Source: Galeopsis tetrahit
Lineage: Eukaryota; Streptophyta; Magnoliopsida; Lamiales; Lamiaceae
Reading direction: 5' to 3'
Assembly (NCBI GenBank): GCA_963675135.1
Contig: OY776134.1
Span: forward strand, 59,353,740 to 59,417,739
DNA: 64,000 bases
Part shown: piece after piece, positions 12,398 through 26,111 of the stretch
Layout: each line of letters starts with the position of its first letter
Numbering within the stretch: position 1 is the first letter of the stretch
Translations under genes and position numbers: made by a program
Notes under the pieces: model-generated
The model's input: only the letters and a program-made list of their open reading frames with translations
What the model was told of the DNA's origin: nothing
Database searches by the model: none

Positions 12398-12418
12398 TCT
12401 ACATAAGAGCTTTTTATT
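12398..12418. repeat. Target-site duplication of the retroposon, right copy
   Basis: Exact repeat of 11810-11830, immediately after the A tail. Confidence 0.92.
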
Positions 12419-12484
12419 AAAAATTGGGTTCTAACCCAGACCATGAAAATGAAAAATTGGGCTACTAACCCAAACCATGAAAGT
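12417..12484. repeat. Short tandem duplication, about 33 bp
   Basis: AAAAATTGGG...TAACCCA.ACCATGAAA occurs twice in a row with a few differences. Each unit contains a small palindrome (TGGGTTCTAACCCA in the first). No gene is seen between here and 14239 apart from the MITE at 13181. Confidence 0.6.
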
Positions 12485-13180
12485 TTTTGAATCCCCATGG
12501 CTAAGGTAAGGGTGCACTCAACATTTTTTGTGTTACATTGTGCACCCTGCTACTTGCTAGTACATTATACTATTAATTTGAAGATCCTCATTTTGAATTT
12601 GCTTTTGATTCCTAATGACAGCCAATTTGAAGATTAAAGCCCCTCCACGTGATCCTCAAGCAATACACGTCACTCGTTTTTTCCCCTCTCATTTTCAGAT
12701 TAAACTAGAGTTCTTAAATATGTTGCGAGATTGTTCATCATGCACATTATAGGCAAAGTCTGCCGGGCGGGGCAATTGGATTGGGATTTGGGCCAAATCA
12801 GCCTAGTTCTTTTCAAGCCAAAGAAAAGAAGATCCAGTATAACCTAATACTCGGATTGCATGATACAATATATCAGTATTCTATGTAATATAACAGGGAA
12901 TAATATCTTTTTATTTTAGTTCATATCTTTTGTATATATTCCTTTGATATGATTGTTGTATTTACCTTAATTGTCTCTTTGTAAATACTCTTATAAATAT
13001 AACTCAATAGTGAATCATTCTTATCACCTCATTAACTATGATCACATACTTATTCTCACATAATATAACCACACAATTATATTGTGAATTTTGATGTTGT
13101 TCAATGCAACATCGTGTTGTTCACTTAAAAGAAATTTGAATCATGTGCAATACAATATTGTATTGTTCAGTTAAAGAAAA

Positions 13181-13448
13181 TACTTCCTTCGTCCAGATAT
13201 ACTTTGTCCACTTTTTTTTATTGGTACGTCCCTAAACACTATGCACACCCCAAAAATGAAAATTATTTTATGAACTTTACAAAATGTCATTACTTTTGAA
13301 CCCACACATACACTCAATCCAACAAATTTCTTTATTTTATACATAAAAGTTTACAATATTATCCTTCAACACACTTCACTCGTTATATATATATTTTTTA
13401 AATGTGTACCCAAAAAGTGGTGCAAAGTATTAGGAAATGAAGGGAGTA
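13181..13448. mobile_element. Stowaway-like MITE (diverged)
   Basis: Starts TACTTCCTTCGTCC and ends GAAGGGAGTA, with TA at both ends. The interior has the reverse orientation of the family words (TGTCATTACTTTTGAACCCACACA, TTTATACATAAAAGTTTAC), abbreviated here. Confidence 0.6.
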
Positions 13449-14238
13449 CTATATAACTGTGAATTATAGGAGTATTACACATGATTATGTTGTACACCGC
13501 CTTTCAAATAAAATAAAAAAACACTTGTACTAGGCCGAATCCAAATCTACCAAGTGACCAAGCCATCTAGTGCCCAAACACTTAATTACTCAACCCACCA
13601 ACAATTAATGAAGATGAAACTATGAAAGCACTACTTCTTCCACCCCAAAACTCACAATTTTTTTTTTCAAATTGTAAAACCGGCTCCCCTCCCCCAAAAG
13701 AAAAGGTATATGCAAATGTGACAACGATTTGATATTCAATTCTGCAACTTCTTTGGCGCCCTCATCAAACTTCAGTTCAAAAAAATGTTATATAACATCA
13801 CTTTAACACAATGCAATAGGTGAAGCAAGAAAAACAGAAAACTTTCTTTATCAAACACTGGAACAGCTCCTAAATATACAGAGTCTATGCATCTATCAAC
13901 TCGTTCATCACACCTAGGCTCAGATATTCACTGAATGAACAAGGTTTTTTCAACTGAGATGACGTCACCTGCATAAAATTCGAGTAAGCTTGTTAAACTA
14001 TGTAGCCAGAAAGAGTTGGTCTTATGGAAAACAATTTTATCGTATGATAAGTTCGCAACTATCACCTTATAATATACTACTAATACTTTTGAATGAAGCA
14101 ATTGATCCTGACAAACTAGTAGTACAATTTAATGAAACAACTAAATTTTACTGTAATTTGGCATATGAACAAATATATTAATAAAATAACAAACCTTTAA
14201 GATGAAGGAATTTGTGATTTTGAGGTCTTTGTATATGT

Positions 14239-17200
14239 TCACTGGTTCCTGACAACAAGAGTGTGAGGACTGCTTGATTTCTTCCGTTCTTTTGCAATCT
14301 TCAGAACACATGAAGAGGATATTCAGTTTTCTAAGAATTTACCTTCTTTTATAGGAAAAGAAAAGATCAAGTTCAACTACCTGAGCCTCCAATTCAGATA
14401 TTCTCTGTAAAGATATATGTTCAATGTTGGCACGGCGTTTACATTCGTCATCGAGCATGAGAGTTAGTTGATACCTCAACTCAGCCATTTCCTGAGCTAA
14501 GTCCTCTGCTTCTTCCTTTGATTTCATCCTTTCTTCTCTTAGTTCTTCCTGGAAAATATGCATGTTAAGTTTCATGAGTTAGTTGCTATGAAAATTATGG
14601 TCGCAAAAAAGAAAAAGATAATAATATCATTTTTGGTCACTAGGGTTTATCTTTCCTCCCCACATTTGGTCCCACCGTTAGTTGGCTGACAGAATCAACT
14701 ATTCGGGGGTGCTAGTTGACTGACAGAATCAACTACAGTATTTGAGAGTGCTAAAAATGATATTATCCCTAAAAATTAAAGGATGAAAAACAGGCAGATG
14801 GGTCTAGCAACTCCAGCTATGCTCAATTGGAGAGCTTGTGATGTGCCCACATTGGTAGCATGAGCGTTTCTATGATTAACAATCTCATCGATATAAAGTA
14901 AACATACCTTAAGCCGCCTTGTGAGAAGTTCATAGTCATCTATCTGGCGTGCCATTTCCATCTTGTTCCTCAAATCTGCATCAGGTGCTTTTAGAGTGGC
15001 AAGTTTTGAGAAGAGAGGGCCTAATTCATTGCCATATGTGCTGCAGTTGTAAGTGACCAAAGAAGTTAAAGAACTACGCAAAATACATATATTATTCAAA
15101 AAGACTTGATGTAGTTTAACTTTCCTTCTCCCTACAATTCGTTGCATTTATTAAAGATAAGAGACAACATTGTTTTAGGAAATAATTATCTGCTCCATGT
15201 TAGCACTAACCATCTATTATGACCTTTATCACAGGATACAGGTGGTCCTTGAACACTGATGTTCCTTTCTAGGGAATAATTTTTTTTAGGACCATAACTA
15301 TGGGGGTAGAAAATGAAGGAATGAATAGGGGCGACACATTTAGGCCATTAAATTTTAATTTGGCAATTGTAGGCCCATAAATTTTAATTTTCACACATTT
15401 AGGCCAAATAGGGGTGTTTTGGGCTGGCACATTAATGCCATTATATTTTAATTTTCCCACATTTAGGCTAAACACATGAGCAGCGCCAACACATGACATT
15501 TTAGCTCGAACTAGGGTGCTTCAGGCCAATTAGGCCTAAATGTGCAAAAATAAAAATATAATTGGCTAAATGTGCCAGCCCGGAAACATAATGTCCTACA
15601 ATTGCTACCCCCAAGGTTACGGGACTAAAAAACAAATATTCCCCTCTTTTATTCATATAAAAAGTTCCAAAAAAGAGAGAAACAAAGAAAAGACGTGAAG
15701 AAAAACTAGATGATATAAAAGTTTTAAGAAACAAAAACAAAGAAGAAACACCAAGTGTTCCAACCAGATGATGAAATGGAATATTCACAGTCAAACTCTC
15801 ACAAATGCATAATGGTTTAAGCATACCTCATATCTTTCTCCAGTTTACTCGAGAACTTGCCATCAGTCTTCCTGAACCACTCATGAAGCTGCTCATCCAC
15901 ATCCACGACAAATGCTTTGGTGCTCATATCAGACCTTCGCAGCTTTTCTTTCAAATAGTTATTTTCCTTCTCTAAGCTCTCCATGACCTTGTAAGCATTC
16001 TGATTGCGAAGCTCAAGGTCTTGAATCAGCCCATTCAGGCTGGAGCTTTCTTTAGTTCTTTCTTCCAGCAATCTCTTAGTTTTCAAAAGATTCTGTTTCA
16101 AGTTAATTGACTCGAGGTTCATGCTCTCTATGTCACATTGATATTCTAATGCCATTGATGAAATTGATTCCTCCAAGTTTACAATACGTGATGCTGAATA
16201 ACTAATTACATCCACTTTATCCTCGATTTCTTGCACTAGTAATGACCTTTCAGATTCAGACTGGTTTATCTGGTCCCTTAACATTTTTACCTCCTCAGCT
16301 AGATTTTCCATGCCTGCAAGTTTCGATTGGCAGCTGCATACTTGCTCGCCTGGACAGTTTAGGCTCAAGTTGGTCATACTGAGTTGATCCTGCAGGAAAT
16401 CTGTGAGAAAGTTTACAGTTGATTAAGTCAAAAAAAAAAAAAAAAAGGTCACAGGGGAGATTTATTTATTTGTTTGAGAAAAATTCTCTAAAAAAATAAG
16501 AAATGGACACTAGAAATACAACCAAGACTAAATGCTTAAGAAACATATATTTTCAAGTAGATACAAATATTGAAGATCATTCAACCCTTAAATTTGTAAT
16601 GATTAAAGATGCGTGCACACAGAAAGATAAGTCAAGAAGTGGAGAATTTTTTTTACAATGTTTGATTTCATTTCCTTCCCTAAAAATAAATGTGTTTGTT
16701 ATTTAGATCTCTAGGAAAGAGCATTTTTATTTCCAAAAAGACCAACAATGAATTAAAATGCTGAAACAATCTCGATCACTGTTATACCTACACTACCTAA
16801 AAAGACAAAATTGACAAGACTAGAATCATCACCTACTAACCATAATAAAGAAATTTAGATAAATACCTATAGTAGAATATATCTCTTAAAATACATCATA
16901 TAATTATTTTCCAATAAACATCCAAACACATCTGTTTTCTCTAAAAGGTATTCAATCCCACCATTGATTTTTTTTTTTTTTTTTGTCTCCGTTTAAATGT
17001 GCATATAGCTAAGCCAAGTAGCCAACTTTAAGTGAAGGTCCAAGTTACATCAACATCTTTTTGCTATTTGATTCTATGAGGAAAAAGTGGGCCTTAACAT
17101 ATATCTGATTTTATTTAGAACGTGCAGAACAGAAAAAAGAGAGAGAAGGAAACAGAAAAACCCAAATCCTGATTCTAGCAGTAGATCGAGTTGAAGCAAT

Positions 17201-18893
17201 GTGTTTGAAGGAAGAAAATGACTAAACCTCTACACATGTTCTAACTTCTACCACTAGAAAAACGATATAAATATAATATATATATTCATGCATTTGAACG
17301 TAAGTCCCACCTATTTCTTGGACACAATTACTGAGTTCTCTTTCCAAATCTGTAATACGCTTCTTGTCTTCTTCACGTGATTCGGATAGTGTCTTAACAT
17401 AGTGTTCCAATCTCTGCATTAAAGAGAATTGTACATTAGTGTACACATGGATGGATCCAAAATTCAATGATAGGGTGGGCTAAAAGAAAGAATTAAATAC
17501 TGCAAAATTTATATATAAAACAATTTATTTTTAAATACCAGAAAACACAAGTTTCACAAATATTAAAAAAATATCACATATTGCACATTCAACTCTCTCC
17601 TTCAAAAATTATTGTTTGATAGAAAAATTGTATGTTTAAGATTCTGAAATCTGAATAACTAAAACAACAAACCTTTATTGCTTGATAAAAATCTGTACAT
17701 TTAAGATTCATAATAACCAAAAGAACGAAAATAAAATCAGTGTACTTAATTAAGAAAGTGGACTGGGCTAACACTTAAAACGATTTACTACTAAAAATGA
17801 GTTTCCAGATATTTTACCATGGGCTCACATAGATCTGCCCATGAGTGTAAAAAGAAAAACTCAATTCAACCCTTCCTTTTAAATTCCATAAACTTGTGTA
17901 TATAATTAGTACTAAGGAAAATTTATCTTCTGTACTTTCAATAAAAGGGTTTTGCACTAACCATTCTAATCAGGTAAGAAAATTTGACAAGGACAGTACA
18001 ATAATTGCAAATATCCGAAACTGAAAAATGACAAATATCACTGTTTAACTAGAAATTATCCTGATTAAACTGAATCTACTGACTAGATGAGTAAGTGAAG
18101 GAACAAATTTGGATCCTGGGAGATGAACAGATCATTTTTGAACCATACTTGGTTACACCATTAACTCAACTAGAAGAAGACAATAACAAGACATAAACAA
18201 GAAAAGAAATGTGTTTTAACAGTCTAATTGAAGAAAAAAAGTAATAAGCACGACTTAAAAATTATATACAACTTCATGCTATGCGAATATAATTAAAAGT
18301 TAAGGTAATAACCCTGATTAGTTCAAAGCCCTGGGATGTTGAATCTCTCAGCATTTCCTTTTCCTTTGTCAGCTGTATCAGATAAAAAGAAAAGTATAAG
18401 TAGTGTATGACTAAGACAAAAGGATTAGCATACGAAACACAATCAAACTTACACAAATAAAACACTGAACCAAACTAGAGTTGAAGAATAGCAAGGAAGT
18501 TAAAAACCTGCCATTCTTTAGCACCGTTCACTCCAAATACGTTCAACTGTCGCTTAAAACTAGTTCAATTATGTATTCATTTTCGAAAGTATCAGGTTGT
18601 CCCAAAGCACTATAAATTACGTGTCGGTTGCTTATATATGGAAATATATTCTTTCAAATTATACTTGCCCATAACACAAAAGTTACCAGGTAACATAAGA
18701 CAATGCAGGTCGAATAAGACAATCACAAGAAAATGCATTTCAAGACTTTGGACAAGCTATTTATCGATAACCAGGATAAGATAAATAGGAAACAACTGAA
18801 ACTAAGTTGTACCTCCTTAAATCGTTCCCTTATCTCCAACAAATAATCAGCATCAAAAGAAGGATCACTGCCCCCACTTATTCCACCAGCCAT
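14239..18893 (-). CDS. Plant coiled-coil protein (myosin-heavy-chain-like), seven coding exons
   Basis: A 392-residue predicted protein, assembled from exons 18893-18813, 18372-18313, 17413-17311, 16400-15827, 15040-14908, 14548-14381 and 14298-14239. All introns are GT-AG and phases agree at every junction (for example ...CVQEI + D across 17311/16400). The protein starts MAGGISGGSDPSFDADYL, continues in heptad-rich helix (LTKEKEMLRDST; REEDKKRITDLERELS; long block LAEEVKMLRDQINQ...SLEKENNYLKEKLRRSD), then ARQIDDYELLTRRLK, KEEAEDLAQEMAELRYQL and ends KERKKSSSPHTLVVRNQ. I recognise it as a conserved plant coiled-coil protein, but no enzymatic domain is present and I cannot assign a function or symbol. 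The start is set by the only ATG directly after an acceptor (TTTGCAG); a 5' UTR exon with donor CCAG|GTTTGAG near 19388 probably precedes it, so transcription should start near 19.45 kb. Confidence 0.82.
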
Positions 18894-19499
18894 CTGCAAA
18901 TAATCAGTTTCAGTACATTTTTTACATTTCATCATCAAGTAAATGTCATGATTATCTGAAAATAGCAAAAGTAAAAAAATACACAAAAAATAGCACAAAT
19001 ATTATTAATATCTTAGTTTATTTTTAAAGAACTACTATCTTGTACAAGAAAAGCCTGCAATACACTCCTTGGAAGAAAGGGACGGCATTTTCAGAAAATG
19101 GTAATTTATCAAATAATTTTAGACAAACATTCATTAATCCCGCCACCGGGGGTGGGGAGAACAGAACAGAAAAAAGAAGGTTTACCAGAATAAAAGTCTT
19201 CTCCGTTAAGAATTAAGATTAACAACAACAAAAAACGAGAAGAAGTAAAGTTCGGAAAATGCTTCAAGAAAACGAAAAGCAAGAGTAAAATGAAATGAAA
19301 GAATAATTATTCTCAGGGAAGGAGGAATTACCGTAAAGAAAATCTCAAAATTTTGAAATTTCGGATTCCCTTCGCAGCTCAAACCTGGTAGAATTGAGAA
19401 TTTGTTGCAGTTGTTTCTTGATTTACACAGAATTTCGAAGAACTTGATGGAATTCGACAGTGAGGAAAGAGAATGATGGTCGAGTTATAAATTATTTGA

Positions 19500-20820
19500 A
19501 AAATAAAAGGCTTGCGCGACATTAACCGTGGCGCTTTGGAAAATTGCTGTTGACCCCCTCAGATCTCGGGAATTTCTATTCAGATACCTTAAAATTTGAG
19601 AAATAATATTTTCCTCGTCCACCAAAAATTTATTCATTTCTTTTTAAAGACTCACAAAAAATATGCAAAATGGTTCATTTTTTAATATTTTTTCTATTTT
19701 ACTAAAAAAATTGAATGTCTATCAAATATATTATTTATAATTAAAATATATATATTTTTTTAAATATGTATAAAAAAATGAGAGCACACTTTTGCTTTGA
19801 ATTCTCTGATAATATATTGACTCTTTGTTTTCAACTTACAAAAAGACAATATTTTATATATAAATTGAAATACTAAAACTTAGTATGGTAAAAACATTTT
19901 AGACATTTTATGATTAATTTAAATTTAAAAATTATGTAAAATAAATAAAAACTATATATTAAAAGAAAAATCTAGAGTAACTTCATAAGTTTTAAAGGTA
20001 GTCATTCAAATCTTACCCGAAAAATCCTTCTTATGAACAAAAATTTGTTTTGAGAAAAAAAGGTATACCACTCTAAACCAAACAATCTACACGATTAAAA
20101 CCCGCAAAATCAACCATACCAAAAAATGACCGAAAATAGGTAAAATGCTTAATGGGAATCAAAAGCATTGCCCTATCCCACATCGTCCCACATACGAGGC
20201 AACAAAGTGCAACTCATTGACAAACTGTGTCGATGGATCAACAGTGAATGCCTCAGAGGCAGACCATCGCCTCCATCTCATTGATAATGCTTTTCAATGG
20301 TTGTCGTTGGGTCTCCGCTCTTCTTCGTAAAACGGGAAGTCATCGCAAGAGCAAAATTAAGAGCGTCGACGGTGGCCGACTCCATTAATGCAATAACCAC
20401 AAGCTCCTGGTGTTGTACAGTCGTTAGAAAAACCTAAGAATGAGTTGTTCATCGGGATCGAAGTGATCACAATAGTCGAGGTAGAAACCGTCGAGGGCCC
20501 GTGAGTCCGCGCCGAATGAGGTTTCATGGGGGCCATCCTTTATGACGGGAAGAAATTCTACCACGTTTACTCGAATTACCGTGGTACCACGTTTGCTTGA
20601 ATCAATCATATATTCAACGATCGCACGATACTCCCAAAGCATCTCATAATGCAATTCTATAATCTAGTCCAACTTAAGTTAGAGGTGCAACTTAGTACTT
20701 ACCCTTGAGAACATAATTTTGTGAGGGAAAAAAACGTAAAATCAAAAGTGTGCCCTTCAAGTCCTTTTCAACACAGTTAGCTACAAATCCTACAATCTAC
20801 TTGTCTACATTACCTTCCAT
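19500..20820. other. Gene-less stretch, AT-rich then mixed
   Basis: 19500-20100 is AT-rich with no signal. 20150-20650 is of more coding-like composition; the longest frame is a 76-codon minus-strand one (20654-20424), but no family is recognised and stops interrupt it. It could be the remnant of a gene. Confidence 0.45.
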
Positions 20821-20824
20821 TGCA

Positions 20825-21770
20825 ATGGCGAGGCCGGTTCCGCGCCGTCAGAGACGGCAGAGAGGGGTTTACTGCTGCTCCTGCTGTTGCTGCTCATTTG
20901 CTGTAGTTTTGTTATTGTTGATGCTGCTGAAATATTTTCTCTACTGCGTGGGTGTGTGCGACCTCGGAAATTTCGGCTTTTTTGTATCACTTTCTAGAGG
21001 GGAACCTTGATTTCTCGAAAACGGGAGAGGTATTTTTATTATCCGTTTCCTTTACGACCTCGTGATTTTGGGTATTGCCATTTTAATTATCTTTTGATCT
21101 CGGAAGTTCTGATGAATATGGCTAATTTTTGGTAGAATCTGCTGAGAAAATGAAGTGATATATTTTGTATGAGCTAGGGTATTAGTTTCAGAATGTTGTG
21201 ATTTCATTTTCAAATCATACCTTTTCTCACTTTTACCTGACCTTAGAATTCTCGTAGTATAACCTTATATTGATATTTGACTTGGTGGAAACAAGAACAA
21301 AAAGTAAAGTATAGAGTATGTACATTTAGATTAAGGTATCTTTACACAGTGAACACAGAGTAGATTACGATTAAAGCCAATGTCTAGCTTAGATAATAAA
21401 TATCTCGCAGTTCTATATGGCTGAACTCGCTTTAAAATGTATGAACTTTCAGAAACAGAGGAAGTATAGAGCCATAATTTTTTTTTTCTAGAATATATTA
21501 TAGAACAAATGTGATTAAGCCAATGCCTAAATATTTTTTGAATGATCTGTTTGTTAGTCTTAATAAAACCTTATCATGCTACAGTTGAATATTGGTTGGT
21601 CAGCAATGCATGCTCAAGATATGTCACTCTTGCGCCCCATGCATGTAATATGTTTGAGCCTACGAAGAGTTAAGACTTCAAGAGAAGTATGTAATCAGGT
21701 TTCCTCATTCATGGGTTCAGTTATGACATTTGCAGTTGTATATTGTAAGATTCATATCTCATAAATTGAA
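20825..21770. other. Unassigned stretch with a short open frame
   Basis: From an ATG at 20825 a plus-strand frame of about 61 codons begins with a basic patch (RPVPRRQRRQRG), followed by a Cys/Leu-rich hydrophobic run and a stop at about 21008. No domain is recognised. It may be a leader exon or chance. The following 700 bp are AT-rich and share words with 22970-23100 (GTATCTTTACACAGTGAA). Confidence 0.3.
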
Positions 21771-23800
21771 CTAATCAATAATTAAATGCTCCGACGTCTT
21801 GAATTACTTTTAACACGAATTTATTGCAAAAACTAAACTTCATGTGTATTATCTAAGGTTATGTGCCAAAGAATCGGGCTTCTTCTCCATCGTTCTTCCT
21901 CCTTTTGCGGTGTGAACGAGCTCAAAGTAACAATGAATATGCCACCTTGGTCTCAGTTTAAATTGCTTTGCGAAGTATTCCGGTTCAGAGGGAGTATTAT
22001 CTATGATATTTTTGTTAAGATACTTTGCAGATGTATATCGTTTCTCATAAATCAAACTAATCAATAATTAATGCACCGACGCCTTGAATTAATGTTAACA
22101 CAAATTTATTGCTAAAACTATATGCTGTATCATATTCTACTGTGTATTACCCAGGGTTATGTGCCAAAGGATCGGACATTGCACGCGCTATATGCCATCT
22201 TGGTCTCTACTTAAATTGTTTTGCCCGCAGTATATTGATTTTCAAGTTTTTCATGAAAGAACTTGCAGTGCTTCTCTGATGTATCCTTGAAGGCTTAAGA
22301 ACTTGAAAAGTCATCTTATACAACGATACTTATCTCAAATGTGATTATCATGTGTGTTGTAGCTTCCACACACACACTCACACTCACACACACACACATA
22401 TATACGTGTGTATGTTCTTGCACCTTGTATGTTTTACTTGTTTGGAAATGACACTATCTTTATTCTTTAGTAACTGCTTCTTGTAACTAATTCACTTAAA
22501 AAGATTAAACCAATAATTTCCACATTACATAGAAGAGTAAATGGAGATGTATAGCGTATTTATATAATTACAAATGTAAGAATGGAACATTGTATTATAT
22601 GTAATTCATTATTAAGCATTAGTCATATTGTTCATTATCTTGGATACATTTACATGTCAGAGTTATGGAAGAAGAAGCAATCCGATGTGATGCGGTTCTT
22701 GCTTAGGGTTCACTGCTGGGATTACCGCCATCCGATCCGGCCCGACGCCTAAACTACAAGGCCAATATTTATCAGTTACTGAAGAACGTGCTTGCCCAAA
22801 ATTGGGTGGTCTAAGAGTTCTAAGCTCACACTGAATCAACAAGGACTTAAAATACAAGTATTTTGAGGTAATATTGACCGATCCTACTCATGCTAAATCT
22901 GGTTTTATTGCATTTCGTTTTCAGGCTACGTTGATAAAGTTAAACACTATATGGTTTTGGAAACAATGAATTGAGTATATGGTATCTTTACACAGTGAAA
23001 CAGACTTGTAATCGTAAGTTTAGATTACAATATCTTTACACAGTGAAACATAGGCTTGCATATGGTTAGAGCCAATATCTAGCTTATATAAAGACACAAG
23101 TACTTTGTGGTAAAAATCAAACCGATGCACAAACACACAGAGCTTAGGGGCCTTACCTCTGCTGGACAGTTGCGCACAATGTGAAACATCGGAAATTATT
23201 TTCAATATAAGAAATAGTTTTCTCTGGTTATTTAAGCAGAAATATCATGCACTGGGGTGTATAAAGAGCATTCAGATCAAAAGTTGAAGCTCAAATATAG
23301 AACTGAGGAATGCAACAACATGCATGTTCGGCAAGATGTCTCCTCACATTAGTAAAGCATTAGGTTATAATTCAGACCAAGTTGTGACATTGCTAGCTGA
23401 TGCCTGATGGAAATTTGAACTATAAAAAACAAGGTTAGAGATACAGTTGAAATCCTTAAGATCAGACATGATAGATCACGTAAAAAACCACGATCAATGT
23501 TTTCTAACTAATAATTTTTGTTAATATGTATCTATTGGCTCATTCATGTGTAATGCGTCCTTTTAGTTAAGATAGTTTCAGTTGTATTTTGTCTCATTAA
23601 TATAACTAATCAATACTAAATGTGCTTACGGCTTGACTGAATGTTAACACAGAGTTTATCGCTAAAATTATTTTCTGTAGTACGTTTCTACCGTGCATTA
23701 CTTAGGGTTATCTGCCATGGGGTAAGGCTCTTTATCCATTGCTCTTCCCCTTGTTTTGTGGTGTGACCGAGCTCAAAGTAACAATGTATATACCATCTGG
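21770..23800. repeat. Three dispersed direct repeats upstream of the MBD gene
   Basis: A diverged unit of roughly 190 bp occurs at about 21730-21970, 22020-22220 and 23575-23810. Shared words are CTAATCAATAATTAAATGC-like, TTGAATTA.TGTTAACAC, TTATTGC.AAAACTA, GGGTTATGTGCCAAAG and GAGCTCAAAGTAACAATG. All copies have the same orientation. They are non-coding and look like an old segmental duplication around the MBD locus. Confidence 0.6.
22430..23320 (+). pseudogene. Rearranged fragment of the MBD gene
   Basis: 22430-22630 resembles the intron after exon 3 of the intact gene (GTATAGCGTATTT, AATTCATTATTAAGCATTA). 22921-22946 matches the end of exon 3 (CAGGCTACGTTGATAA). 23240-23300 matches exon 4 (AAATAT.ATGCAC.GGGTGTA.AAAGAGCATT.AGATCAAA) but has a one-base frame change and then a stop. 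The order of intron and exon pieces differs from the intact gene, so this is a rearranged, non-functional copy. Confidence 0.65.
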
Positions 23801-24326
23801 GTATCAGCTCTATAGCTTGGAGCACAAAAGCCTATGTTAGTTCAACAGTGTTTTGTTTCCTTTCAATAAAAACATAATGTAACATAGTGCAATGTGTGCT
23901 GAAGATGTAAAAACCTAATAAAGGAATTTAATGGCATTGTAGTTTTTTAATATTAAGTTAATTATTGACCCTATTATGATGTTATATTAATAAGGGTATA
24001 TGTTTGTTTCTTGAAATTATGGTCATGTTTCTAGAGGGCGGGAAGGGCTCTAATTAGAAAATCTTGCTTGCCCAATTATGCTGAATAAACTTCAGTTTTA
24101 ATATCTTTAACATTTAAGATATTATGATGCTAGTTCAAAATATTCTTGATATGACTAACTAGTTAAAAGCATAACTAAAATTCAAGCTGTGATACGACGA
24201 TGGTGAAGATTTGGTTGGTGTAAAAAATTCAACATATTCTTTTTGAAATTAGTACTGGTGCTGATTATATTTCCAGTTTCCTATAGATGATTTTGAAAAG
24301 GTTTGTAACAGGTTGGATACAACTAT

Positions 24327-24600
24327 TACAGAGAAATTTCCTGAAATGGCCTCATTAATGTAATTTTCCTTTTAGGCCTTTACATAGATTTTCAAATTTA
24401 CATTTCTTCAGCCTTAAATACTTAACGCATTCCTCTAAAATTTGCACCAAAGCCATATTTCAAATTACTGAGAAATTTCTTGAAATGGCCTCATTAATGT
24501 AATTTTCCTTTTAGGCTTTTCCATAGATTTTCAAATTTACATTTCTTCAGCCTTAACTAGTGAACCTATCTGTCTAGAATCTGCACCAGGGCCTCTTTCA
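24327..24600 (+). repeat. Tandem duplication of about 139 bp before the MBD gene
   Basis: The segment GAGAAATTTCCTGAAATGG...TTTCTTCAGCCTTAA...GCACCAAAGCC.TATTTCAAA occurs twice in tandem, and a third, decayed copy lies at 26970-27100 before the downstream pseudogene. It ends just upstream of the ATG at 24632 and so probably carries the promoter or 5' UTR. Confidence 0.75.
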
Positions 24601-24631
24601 AACCCTAACCTGATAACCTCATCTCTCTACA

Positions 24632-26111
24632 ATGGCCATGTCTGCTTCACATATTCAGGATGATGAATCTGAAATCAAGTCTCTTTTGTGGCCATTTTTT
24701 AAGATCAGTGAGCCTCAAAGCCTGCAAGATATAGGTTTTGAGTTAAATCTGCCTCAAGGAATGATGCATCTATTCGTTCCTTCATCTTCTTCTGAAGAGG
24801 TTAAGTAGAAAAACTAGAACAAAGTCTAATGGCGCTCAGTACATCATATTTTCTGTGAATCTCTTTCCTACTTGGTTGCATTTTATTGTTAAAGGCAGAA
24901 TGAATATATTATTTCCTTTTACTGTTTCAGGATCCAAGTGGGCAGCCTTTCGAACCAGCACAACAGAAGAATGCGTCAAATGGTTCAAGAAAGGTATGTC
25001 CTCTTTTTACCTATATTTTTTTCTTTGTATAAACAGAACTATTATAACATGTAGTTGTTAATTGAGATGTGAAAATGAAACCCTTAAATATGGAACTGAT
25101 TGATTTTATATTGAGAAAGAAAATTCATTTTGTTCAGTTCAGTTCAGTTTAATTTATGTTTAATGTTTAATGCAGAAGTCACTGAGGAAGGGAGCTGCCG
25201 AGGGTAATTCATGGATGCCCAAAGATTGGGTAAAACAAGAAAAACCACGGCCATTTAGGGGGAAGTTTCCAGGCTACGTTGATAAGGTTAAACATACTTA
25301 AATTTGTTTAGACACGCTATTTGGATTTGTTTAATATGGGTATTAGGTTATCACAAGATAACTTGTAGTGATTGTTTATTGTTTCCTAGAAGGCTTATTT
25401 TATTGTTTGAAATGAACAATATCCTTACACTTTTTTTTCTGGACTTTTAAGTTTTAATAGTAAATGGCTCTCATAACCAATTCACTTGAAAAGAATAAAC
25501 TAATCCATTGTTCTCCAAATTTAATGGATGTCAAGAAAGGGTAAATGCATGGTGTATAGCGTATTTTCATATATACAAGTGTAAAGAATGGAGCTATGTA
25601 TATTACATGTATTCATTATTAAGCATTATTTATTGATTTCTCCAATATTTTGATAGTAACTTGCACAGTTACCCATATCGTGAAGCATCAAAATTTATTT
25701 GAAATATTTTTTCTGGTGTTTTCCAGAAATATTATGCACCGGGTGTAAAAAGAGCATTTAGATCAAAATCTGAAGCTCAAAGATACTTAAAAGAACAAGA
25801 TGCTGGGAAAGCATTGACAGGTATGTTGATATTATAGAGATTATTTGTTTCTCCCTTCTGATAAATGAAGAAGTTACCCAACTTTTTAATATATATATAT
25901 GTGTGTGTGTGTGTATGTATGTTATACTAAATATTAGTATTTCTATTTGTAAAATTAGGTTTCTGCCACCTCACCATAAAAGCAGAAATGATAGACGTGT
26001 CTCTGATGGCAAAGAACTTGATATCTATCCTTTTCTTTTTGTTTCTATGTATGAGCAGCAACTCCATCTGCAGCAGGGACTCAACCGCCGTTGGAGTTAA
26101 TACTTGAATGA
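24632..26111 (+). CDS. Small methyl-CpG-binding-domain (MBD) protein
   Basis: A 162-residue predicted protein from five exons: 24632-24799, 24931-24993, 25176-25286, 25727-25820, 26059-26111; GT-AG junctions, consistent phases. The MBD lies at about residues 88-141, split over exons 3 and 4: SWMPKDWVKQEKPRPF, FPGYVDKKYYAPGVKRAF and RSKSEAQRYLKEQ. This is the family pattern W-P-x-x-W ... G-x-x-D-x-x-Y-x-x-P-G-x-x-x-x-F-R-S-K-x-E-x-x-x-Y-L. MBD proteins bind methylated DNA in some plant classes (such as AtMBD5/6/7) and not in others; I cannot tell which applies, and the usual basic/Arg pair in the DNA-contacting loop is partly replaced. Residues 1-87 (MAMSASHIQDDESE...) have no recognised domain. 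The last exon encodes a short tail ending LELILE. The first exon is the least certain, though a decayed paralogue conserves the same MSASHI start. Confidence 0.75.

Noticed and set aside
20424..20654. 76-codon minus-strand frame and the nearby coding-like stretch 20150-20330
   Set aside because: No recognised family, interrupted by stops, no splice model that joins the parts.
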